Shown one piece after another: positions 56,283-64,000 of a stretch of DNA of 64,000 nucleotides. The first letter of the stretch is position 1, and each line of letters starts with the position of its first letter. A model generated the notes under the pieces. That model saw only the letters and a list, made by a program, of their open reading frames with translations. It did no database searches and was not told the DNA's origin. The translations under genes were made by a program, and so were the position numbers. Source of the DNA: Hydrangea macrophylla (lineage: Eukaryota; Streptophyta; Magnoliopsida; Cornales; Hydrangeaceae); contig CM066988.1 in NCBI GenBank assembly GCA_033977485.1, forward strand, positions 4,610,501-4,674,500. The letters are read 5' to 3'.

Positions 56283-57130
56283 ATGGAGCAATTGAACTTA
56301 GAGGTAATTCCAGAAACCAGAGGTGGTTTAATGTCAGCTAGTATTGCACAACCATCCCTTATTGATGAAATTCGAGCTAAACAGCTTCAAGATCCAACAT
56401 TGAAGAAGATTCATGATGAAATACCTGAAGGTAAGCAGCCAGAATTTATTTTTGAGAATGATATGTTGAAATTTAAGAATCGGGTTTATGTACCCAATAT
56501 AGATGGTATCAAAAAAGTAATTTTGGAAGAGGCATACAATACAAGATACTCAATCCATCTGGGTAGTACTAAGATGTACCGTGATTTGCGAGAAATCTAT
56601 TAGTGGTCAAGAATGAAACGCGGAGTAGTAGAACATGTGATAAAGTGTGTGGCTTGTCAAAGGGTAAAGGTGGAACACTAGAAACCAATGAAAAAATTTG
56701 AACCATTACCTATACCGGAATGGCAATGGGAAAATATCACAATAGACTTCGTGGGAGGTTTACCGAGATCTAGAAAGTTAAATGACAGTGTATGGGTAAT
56801 TATTGATCGATTGACCTAGTCGGCACATTTTCTACCAATCAAGACTAATGATCCAAAGAAACTAGCTGAATTATATGTTCAAGAAATTGTGAGACTTCAT
56901 GGAGTTCTAGTATCTATAGTCTCTAATCGAGATAGTACATTTACATCAAGATTTTGGCAAGGAATACAGAAAACGAAGGGTACTAAATTGAGTTTCAGCA
57001 CAGCCTTCCATCCTCAAACCGATGGGCAATCGGAACGTGTGATTCAAATACTAGAAGATATGCTTCGACTTTGTGTTTTGGATTTTAGAGGTGATTGGGA
57101 AGAGCATTTGCCATTGGCTGAATTTGCTTA
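56283..57130 (+). pseudogene. Integrase of element VIII, N-terminal part
   Basis: HHCC zinc module (IHLGSTKMYRDLREIY, then CVACQRVKVE) and catalytic core (ITIDFVGGLPRS, SNRDSTFTSRFWQ, HPQTDGQSERVIQILEDM). The usual catalytic SDRD is SNRD here; the second Asp of that motif remains. In-frame stops lie at 56601 (TAG, next to a Trp), 56679 (TAG) and 56817 (TAG). The core breaks at LPLAEFAY, where element IX inserted, and continues at 62914. Confidence 0.87.
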
Positions 57131-57755
57131 TGTTGGCCCAAATGTGGAAACCTTAGAGGGGGTGGATAAGGTTTTAGCGGAAATTAACCTTTTTAAAACT
57201 TGATAGCAAATTAAAACACAATCACAAGAGATAATATGAAGAGATAAGGGAAGAGATATTTGCAAACCAATTTTTCAAGTGGTTCGGCAATCGCACCCCG
57301 CGGCCTACGTCCACCCCTCAAGAACACCTCTTGAGGATTCCTTTAATCCGATCTACTTCACGGGTGTAGACCAAACCGTTCCCGGAGCACTTACGGGTGT
57401 GCACCAAACCGTTACAAGAGCCTTCAATCTCTCCCAAAGAAGAACACCTCTTCTTCGCACACAAGGGTTACTAACCCTCTACCTTTACAAATTGTTTGGG
57501 TACAAATTGAGCTCTCTCTCTCTAGAGTGGATAATACAAATTAAAGCTCACACAATAACTCCTTGTTGAGTAGATGATACAAATAAAAGCTCACTACAAT
57601 TTACTCTCAAAGAAATACAAGTTAAGAACTAGAGCAAATTGATAGACTCACACAACTAGGGCTCAAATATGAATGATTAGAAATCAACAAGTTGTGTGAT
57701 TTAAATAGATGTTTTCTAATGGATTGATCAACATAAAATGGTGTGGGAAAACATG

Positions 57756-57763
57756 TATTTATA
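57756..57763 (-). promoter_or_regulatory. TATA box in LTR IX
   Basis: Minus strand TATAAATA in GGCTTATAAATACATG. The palindromes lie about 90-230 bp upstream of it. The equivalent in the 5' LTR is at about 62071-62078. Confidence 0.65.
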
Positions 57764-57850
57764 AGCCAAGAAAGATTGTAGCCGTTGGTGACAAGTTTGG
57801 TAATTAAAAGCCCCTTTAAAAACTAGCCGTTATGTGTATTCAGCGCAGTC

Positions 57851-57996
57851 CAATCGACTGGATCAAAGGTTCAGTCGACTGGGAAGTTTATAGCAGTGAA
57901 GAGGCATTTTTAGTGCTGTCCAGTCGACTGAAAAGTTCATTCAGTTGACTGAAAAGTTCATCCAGTCGACTGGACATAAAATAAATCAGTCGACTG
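57851..57996. repeat. CAGTCGACTG palindromes in the 3' LTR of IX
   Basis: Starts at 57851 (CAATCGACTG), 57872, 57921, 57942 (CAGTTGACTG), 57963 and 57987. Steps are 21, 49, 21, 21 and 24 bp. The same steps occur in the other LTR at 62166, 62187, 62236, 62257, 62278 and 62302, where all six are perfect. Confidence 0.95.
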
Positions 57997-58630
57997 GTTT
58001 TAAGCAGTTTTTCGCAGACTGACACATCTTTACTAAAACGGCCATAACTCCCTCTACAAAACTCGTATTCGTGATCCGTTTAAAGATTCGGAAACTAGAT
58101 TCAAATACCTTTCCAACCATATAAAATTAAAGATATAATTCTTTACCAATTGGATCAAGTTTTCATTTAAAGTTGACCTATCTGCGCAAAGGTACTTTCT
58201 TTTGACTTAGCCACCTGAAAGCTTTTGTGAAATGAATTTAATTGAGTGGTCTAATTATATTTAGGTCCTTGAAAGTATTTTAAAGTGTGAGAGAAAGGAA
58301 CCGAAAGTCCAATTAAAGTTACTTGAGCCCCTATGAGTGATTGATCAAAATGCTTACACGTAAATCTTAGTCTTCAACAAAGGATGAAAAATCTTCAAGT
58401 CTTCAAGCTTGATCCTTATTGAGCTCCATCACTATTGGGCTTCACCATATGCTATCTCACGATCTTAAACAAAATTAGAACATTTAAGTACATGAATAAA
58501 GAGATTAGCATACCGAAAATGACATGATAATTGATTAAAAATAGAACCAATGAAAGTATGCAATTATCACAGGATTTGTCATCATCAAAACAAAACAAAA
58601 ATAATGCCTTAAATAAAGTCAAGGCTAACA

Positions 58631-59093
58631 ATTTCCCCCTTTTTGATGATGTCAAAACATGCAATAGAGATATAGAAATTTAAGGCACAATAGGTGTCAT
58701 TTTCATGTTATCATTCAAAGTAACAAGATTTCCAAAGTATGAGTCCAATAATGAATTCTCTTTTAGCATTTTCAAGAATCTCAAATATAATAGACATCTC
58801 TATATTATTTTCCCCCTTTTTGACAACAACAAAAGATTGGGGGTTGGAACTAAAAGTTCCCCCTCAAGATATGCAACCATATGATACCAAGGAAAACTCA
58901 AGAAAACAAATCATGAACATAGTAATATGTTCCCCCTCAACATATTCATATACGAATAAATACCAATTATACGATCAACATTATGTATTATCTCCTTAGG
59001 AGGATGAAATAGCTATGAACATCAAAACAAGATAATGTGATGAACTAAACATGATTAGTATGCTATCAAAATCAAGAGAAATATCGAAACAAG
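58631..59093 (-). other. Polypurine tract and non-coding 3' interior of IX
   Basis: On the minus strand AAAAAGGGGGAAAT (58631-58644) runs into the 3' LTR. Related purine tracts (AAAAAGGGGGAAA at about 58810-58823, and GGGGGAAC-type tracts near 58858 and 58930) recur in this stretch. No gene is supported. Confidence 0.7.
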
Positions 59094-60062
59094 TTAATCT
59101 AACCTACTCCTACTAGGCTTAAGGTAAAAGATTGAACCATTGTCCAAGCACCTCTTGGATGCAACATTTGCCGAGGAAGTAGGAAAGGATCCCTTCACAA
59201 CCCAAACCATGTTAATTTTCTTTCGAAATGAACATTTGTAATTAACATGCCCCTTTTTCATGCAATAATGACAAGTTACATGGCGAAGGGTCTCATTTGA
59301 GATTGATGCCTTGACAAAGAAATTCTTGTGAGCATTTTGAGAATTTGAAGTAGAGGATGTGGACTTTACGAAGAAGTTTTTGTACTTCTTTTCCTTGTAT
59401 GTGGGATTAAATCCCAAACCGGCTTTGTCAAACACACATTTTTGCTTTCTCAAAAGTATATTCAAATTTTGTTCACCTTGTGTGAATTCTGCCAAAGTTT
59501 TTGTCAAATCATCCACCTCCTTTCTCAACTCAACCTTTTCTTTTTCAATAAACTCACTTGAAGGTTGATTGGTTGAAACAAGCTTTTCTTTTCTCAAAAT
59601 TTCATTTTGAGATTTTAAATCATCCAATTGCCTTTTCAATTCCAAATTTTCTTTTTCAATCTCATTTGAAGATTGTGCTCTTAAAATATGTTTTTCATTT
59701 TCAATCTTCAAAGATTCATTTTGGGATTTTAAAATATTTAACTCACTTGAAAGTTTGGAGAAATTCTTTTTAAGAGTTATATATTTAAATCCCAAATTCT
59801 CTAACTCCTCATGTAACTCCTCAAAAGCATATTGAAGCTCATTATAGTTAGGAGATTCAACAATAGAGGTAGGATTAGAGTTTACCAAATTCTCTTGTGC
59901 ACCTACTTGGTCACATGAGTCATCATCGGATGAGTCGTCATCATCCCAAGTGGCCCTTTTTGCCATTTTCTCATTCTTATCATCTTCATTTGCAAAAAGG
60001 CACACTTTTTCCTCTTCACAAATTTGGTTAGTAGTAAAATGAAAATTTTCTAAACATAATCA
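59094..60062 (-). pseudogene. Gag C-terminal half of IX: acidic, coiled coil, zinc knuckle
   Basis: This is in the same frame as the upstream ORF, from which it is separated by one TGA (60060-60062). It continues LCLENFHFTTNQICEEEKV, then an acidic stretch (WDDDDSSDDDSCDQ). A coiled-coil region of about 130 residues follows with Leu/Lys/Glu heptads (ELKRQLDDLKSQNEILRKEK). A zinc knuckle, CHYCMKKGHVNYKC, sits near the C-terminus, and the protein ends SRLD. The TGA falls where a Trp is likely by comparison with the first domain copy (AKEIWDKLE). The coiled coil plus CCHC layout is known in Gag of some copia lineages. Confidence 0.85.
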
Positions 60063-61379
60063 AATTTCATTTGCATTAGAGCATGAACGAATTCTATTAT
60101 ATGAAATATCATCTAAAGAAGTACATAGAATTTTCATGGCTCTAAGATTCAATAGAAAGTTATTTTGATCACTTTCATTCCATTCAATCTTTGGTTTAGG
60201 AGAAAAACCATTTTTGACAATTTTCCAATGATTTATGTCAAGTGATATAAAATAAATTTCTATTCTCCTCTTCCAATGATCATACTTATGATCTTTCAAC
60301 GATGGAGGAGTTGTAATGCAATAACCTTCTTGAACTTTTGTTTCCATAGAACTTGACTCAACATTTTGAAATTCATAAACATCATTAGAGTCATTGAAAG
60401 AGCAAGAAGTAGAGGTTACCCCATTATCAATTACCATGAGGCAAAGATTGACAATCTCATCTTCATTTGAGTTGTCATCCGATGATTCACTCTCGGAGCA
60501 ACTTTGAGTGGCCTTCATTGCCTTCTTCTTACGTTGTTCATCTTTAGGAGGCTTCTTTCCCAATTTTTCTTTCTTTAGAAACTTTGCGAATTTTTGGGTG
60601 ATCAAAGCCATTTCCTCATCCTCATCACTCTCATGATCTTTTCCCTTTTTCTTTGAGCTTGAGGACTTCAAGGCGATGTCTCCTCTTTTGATCTCCTTTT
60701 TCTTGTCTTCTTCGACAAGCACGGCTAACTCCATTTCATGGGTAATGAGAGATCCCATGAGTTGTTCAATTGACAAGTTTGTCAAATCTTTTGCTTCCCA
60801 GATAGCCGTGACCTTCGGTTGCCATTGCTTTGGTAAAGCCCTAAGAATTTTCTCAATAATTTCTTCATTAGCATAAACTTTACCAAGATTTTTCAAGCTA
60901 TTGATGATAGCTGTAAAACGGGTAGACATATCACCAATAGACTCAAAAGGCAACATTTTGAACATTTCATAAGATTGAACAAGCAAATTAATTTTTGACT
61001 TTTTGACTTGGCTTGTTCCCTCATGAGTCACTTCAAGTTTATCCCAAATTTCTTTTGCGGATTCACAAGATGAAATTCTAATGTATTCATTTGGGTCTAA
61101 ACCGCAATATAATAAATTCATTGCCATTGCATTCATTTTAATGAGTTTCTTATCGGCATCATTATACTCATCTTCCGTTTTTGAAATAGAAATACCATTT
61201 TCAATGTTTGTAAGAAGATGAGGCCCTTTGACCACTATTTGCCATAAATCAAAATCTTGAGAAATCATATAGATTCTCATTCTATTTTTCCAATAAGCAT
61301 AATTTGATCCATTAAAACCCGGTGGTCTATTTTCCGAGTGACCCTCATTATAATAGATGCGGGAAGTGTTGGTTTCCAT
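60063..61379 (-). CDS. Copia Gag of IX with duplicated N-terminal domain
   Basis: 439 codons, starting METNTSRIYYNEGHSENRPP. The first capsid-like unit (DUF4219/UBN2 type) has FNGSNYAYWKNRMRIYMISQ, ADKKLIKMNAMAMNLLYCGL, SAKEIWDKLEVTHEGTSQV and EKILRALPKQWQPKVTAI, ending IEQLMGSLITHE. A Lys/Glu-rich linker follows. A second, partial copy of the N-terminal unit starts at residue ~358: PPSLKDHKYDHWKRRIEIYF, ISLDINHWKIV, FLLNLRAMKILCTSLD, SNANEI, continuing past the TGA. The family normally has one unit. The protein should assemble into particles around element RNA. It lies about 50 bp inside the PBS. Confidence 0.88.
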
Positions 61380-61430
61380 TTGGATCTTAACTCAAAATTT
61401 TCAAAAACTTTTGAAAATAGAAGAGCCGAA

Positions 61431-61442
61431 GCTCTGATACCA
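61431..61442 (-). other. Primer-binding site of IX (tRNA-iMet)
   Basis: Minus-strand TGGTATCAGAGC, 2 bp from the 5' LTR, complementary to initiator tRNA-Met. Confidence 0.9.
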
Positions 61443-61444
61443 AA

Positions 61445-62908
61445 TGTTGGCCCAAATGTGGAAACCTTAGAGGGGGGTGAATAAGGTTTTAGCGGAAATT
61501 AACCTTTTTAAAACTTGATAGCAAATTAAAACACAATCACAAGAGATAATATGAAGAGATAAGGGAAGAGATACTTGCAAACCAATTTTTCAAGTGGTTC
61601 GGCAATCGCAACCCGCGGCCTACGTCCACCCCTCAAGAACACCTCTTGAGGATTCCTTTAATCCGATCTACTTTACGGGTGTAGACCAAACCGTTCCCAA
61701 AGCACTTACGGGTGTGCACCAAACCGTTACAAGAGCCTTCAATCTCTCTCAAAGAAGAACACCTCTTCTTTGCACACAAGGGTTACTAACCCTCAACCTT
61801 TACCAATTGTTTGGGTACAAATTGTGCTCTCTCTCTCTAGAGTGGATAATACAAATTAAAGCTCACACAATAACTCCTTGTTGAGTAGATGATACAAATA
61901 AAAGCACACTACAATTTACTCTCAAAGAAATACAAGTTAAGAACTAGAGCAAATTGATAAACTCACACAACTAAGGCTCAAATATGAATGATTAGAAATC
62001 AACAAGTTGTGTGATTTAAATAGATGTTTTCTAATGGATTGATCAACATAAAATGGTGTGGGAAAACATGTATTTATAGGCCAAGAAAGATTATAGCCGT
62101 TAGTGGCAAGTTTGGTAATTAAAAGCCCCTTTAAAAACTAGCCGTTATGTGTATTCAGCGCAGTCCAGTCGACTGGATCGAAGGTTCAGTCGACTGAGAA
62201 GTTTATAGCAGTGAAGAGGCATTTTTAGTGCTGTCCAGTCGACTGAAAAGTTCATTCAGTCGACTGAAAAGTTCATCCAGTCGACTGGACATGAAATAAA
62301 TCAGTCGACTGGTTTTAAGCAGTTTTTCGCAGACTGACACCTCTTTACTAAAATGGCCATAACTCCCTCTACAAAACTCGTATTTGTGATCCGTTTAAAG
62401 ATTCGGAAACTAGATTCAAATACCTTTCCAACCATATAAAATTAAAGATCTAATTCTTTACCAATTGGATCAAGTTTGCATTTAAAGTTGACCTATCTGC
62501 GCAAAGATACTTTCTTTTGACTTAGCCACTTGAAAGCTTTTGTGAAATGAATTTAATTGAGTGGTCTAAGTATGTTTAGGTCCTTGAAAGTATTTTAAAG
62601 TGTGAGAGAAAGGAACCTAAAGTCCAATTAAAGTTACTTGAGCCCCTATGAGTGATTGATCAAAATGCTTACACGTAAATCCTAGTCTTTAACAAAGGAT
62701 GAAAAATCTTCAAGTCTTCAAGCTTGATCCTTATTGAGCTCCATCACTATTGGGCTTCACCATATGCTATCTCACGATCTTAAACGCGTACTGAAAATGA
62801 CATGATAATTGATTAAAAACAGAACCAATGAAAGTATGCAATTATCACAGGATTTGTCATCATCAAAACAAAACAAAAATAATGCCTTAAATAAAGTCAA
62901 GGCTAACA
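61445..62908 (-). repeat. 5' LTR of copia element IX
   Basis: 1464 bp, TGTTGGCCC...GGCTAACA, matching 57131-58630 with few differences. It has six perfect palindromes at 62166-62311 and is followed by GCTTA (62909-62913). Confidence 0.93.
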
Positions 62909-62913
62909 GCTTA

Positions 62914-63565
62914 TAATAATAGTTATCAAACTAGTATTGGGATGGAACCTTTTGAGGCTTTATATGGGCGTAAGTGTCGTTCTCCACTTTGTTGGACCGA
63001 GGTTGGTGAGAGGAGTTTGATAGGGCCTGAAATTGTTCATCAAACCACAGAAAAGATAAAGACAATACAACAACGGCTTCAAACAACCCAAAGTAGATAT
63101 AAAATCTATGCGGACTTGAAAAGAAGACTGATAGAATTTGAAGTTGAAGATTTTGTATTCTTGAAGGTATCGCCTACAAAGGGGATTACAAGATTCGAAA
63201 AACGAGGAAAGTTGAATCCAAGGTATGTTGGGCCATTTGGGATTATTGGAAAAGTTGGACCGGTAGCTTATCGATTAAAATTACCACCATAATTGGCTAA
63301 TGTGCATAATGTATTTCACATATCAATGTTAAGGAAATGTGTATCAGATTCAAAGAAAGTGATTGTTCTAGAGCCGTTGGAATTCAGGGAAGACTTAACC
63401 TATATCGAGCATCCAGTCAAGATTCTTGACAGAAAAGAACTAGTTCTGTGGACGAAGACTATTTCTTTAGTTATGGTGCTGTGGCAAAATCACTCCATTG
63501 ATGAAGCCACATAGGAAAGAGAAGATGAAATGAAAGAGAAGTATCCATTCTTATTTGAAACTTGA
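62914..63565 (+). pseudogene. Integrase C-terminal part and chromodomain-like tail of element VIII
   Basis: Resumes after element IX with NNSYQTSIGMEPFEALYGRK, then CRSPLCWTEVGERS, FLKVSPTKGITRFEKRGKLN and VFHISMLRKCV. The end has VKILDRKELVLWTKTI and LWQNHSIDEAT, closing with FLFET and a natural stop at 63563. In-frame stops lie at 63290 (TAA) and 63512 (TAG, where the family has Trp). The frame matches that before element IX once the insertion is removed. Confidence 0.87.
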
Positions 63566-63596
63566 AGCACTATGAGTTTGGGGACAAACTCCTCCC

Positions 63597-63611
63597 TAAG
63601 GAGGGGAGAGA
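63597..63611 (+). other. Polypurine tract of element VIII
   Basis: AAGGAGGGGAGAGA directly before the 3' LTR (TGTGACACCC). Confidence 0.8.
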
Positions 63612-64000
63612 TGTGACACCCGCTCCCGCGGTTTACATTTAATATTGCTTTAGCATGAATAATTATGGGTTAATGTTAATTAATGTGTTGTATGACACTT
63701 ATTGGAGGTGGGATTAACCCACTAAGTTGATTATGGGTGTCCAGTTAAGAACTCAGTTTTGGCCAATGTGGTAGTCTCAAGTTGGGATATGTGTTGATGG
63801 GTCCCAGTTGAGATGGGATAGTAATATATGGAACACCCTATGTGCCTAAATGTATATTAAGGCTTAAATGATTTATTATTGTATTATTGTTAATATCATG
63901 TTATTAGGTGATGACCACTTTTGGGGTCAGTCAGGGGTATCTTTGTGAACGCAAATTCAACACGTTACATAATTAGTAGGTTAGTAGGCTAACTAGCAAC
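63612..64000 (+). repeat. 3' LTR of element VIII, cut by window end
   Basis: The first 389 bp of an LTR of the same family as VII (TGTGACACCCGCTCCCGCGG). The first ~390 bp agree with 53533 onwards at roughly 90% by eye, so VII and VIII are either old partners or separate insertions of one family. Confidence 0.9.

Larger units (their letters stand above)
57131..58630 (-). repeat. 3' LTR of copia element IX
   Basis: 1500 bp. In minus-strand order it carries palindromes at 57996-57851, then a TATA box (TATAAATA, plus 57756-57763). It is nearly the same as 61445-62908, but 36 bp longer, mainly through a segment near 58470-58510. Confidence 0.93.
57131..62908 (-). mobile_element. Gag-only Ty1/copia retrotransposon IX with palindrome LTRs
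   Basis: 5778 bp, TSD GCTTA (57126-57130 and 62909-62913), inserted in the integrase of VIII. LTRs are 1500 and 1464 bp (TGTTGGCCC...GGCTAACA). On the minus strand the PBS TGGTATCAGAGC adjoins the right LTR and a polypurine tract adjoins the left one. The 2.8 kb interior encodes a copia Gag and nothing else: no protease, integrase or RT. It fits the TR-GAG class of non-autonomous elements; movement by a related autonomous copia is inference. Confidence 0.93.
55746..64000 (+). mobile_element. Ty3/gypsy element VIII, 5'-truncated, split by copia IX, runs off the window
   Basis: It starts abruptly in the end of RT ([14 protein letters not shown]). RNase H and integrase follow in gypsy order, interrupted at 57130/62914 by copia element IX and resumed exactly in frame after the 5-bp GCTTA duplication. 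A purine tract and 3' LTR (63612 on) follow. It is related to V but distinct. It lacks 5' UTR, gag, protease and most of RT in this window. It may be the partner of LTR VII after a large deletion. Confidence 0.88.

Overview
The window is nuclear DNA of a seed plant, probably a eudicot. It is AT-rich, with intron-split fragments of plant genes set in nested LTR retrotransposons. There is no bacterial or organellar gene organisation. At least 85% of the window is retrotransposon. Six elements can be bounded at base level by TG...CA LTR ends, a primer-binding site (PBS), a polypurine tract (PPT) or target-site duplications (TSDs).

Layout. (1) 567-11856, minus strand: a decayed Ty1/copia element I (TSD CTTTG). 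It is split by element II at 2835-9965, a non-autonomous minus-strand element with a tRNA-Asp-type PBS, a Tyr/Gln-rich ORF and TSD ATCAA. (2) 11862-15095: host DNA with an intron-containing pseudogene fragment of serine palmitoyltransferase subunit LCB1. (3) 15096-37307, plus strand: a 22 kb Tat/Ogre-like element III with 3.4 kb LTRs, a gag remnant, no pol, and several minisatellites. A very young copia element IV (21329-29786, TSD GCGCT) lies inside it. (4) 37308-39167: host DNA with the first exon of an FLZ (DUF581) zinc-finger gene and one other possible exon. (5) 39168-48486, plus strand: a structurally complete chromovirus-like Ty3/gypsy element V (TSD ATAAC). Its gag-pol frame is continuous but carries 14 nonsense codons. 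(6) 48487-53532: host DNA with a truncated minus-strand gypsy LTR (VI). (7) 53533-64000: a gypsy LTR (VII), an exon-like segment, and a gypsy pol (VIII) split by a gag-only copia element IX (57131-62908, TSD GCTTA). The window ends inside the 3' LTR of VIII.

No intact cellular gene can be called. The retroelement genes encode capsid-like Gag, protease, integrase, reverse transcriptase and RNase H, which would copy and insert the elements. Every copy here is broken, or lacks pol and would depend on enzymes supplied in trans.

The most unusual signal is a shared LTR architecture. Four LTR families (gypsy V, gypsy VI, copia IX and the tRNA-Asp element II) each carry clusters of about 10-bp palindromes with a TCGA core (CAGTCGACTG or CGATCGATCG). 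They are mostly arranged as pairs about 19-21 bp apart. In V six pairs recur every 71-73 bp. The palindromes are conserved while the spacers drift.
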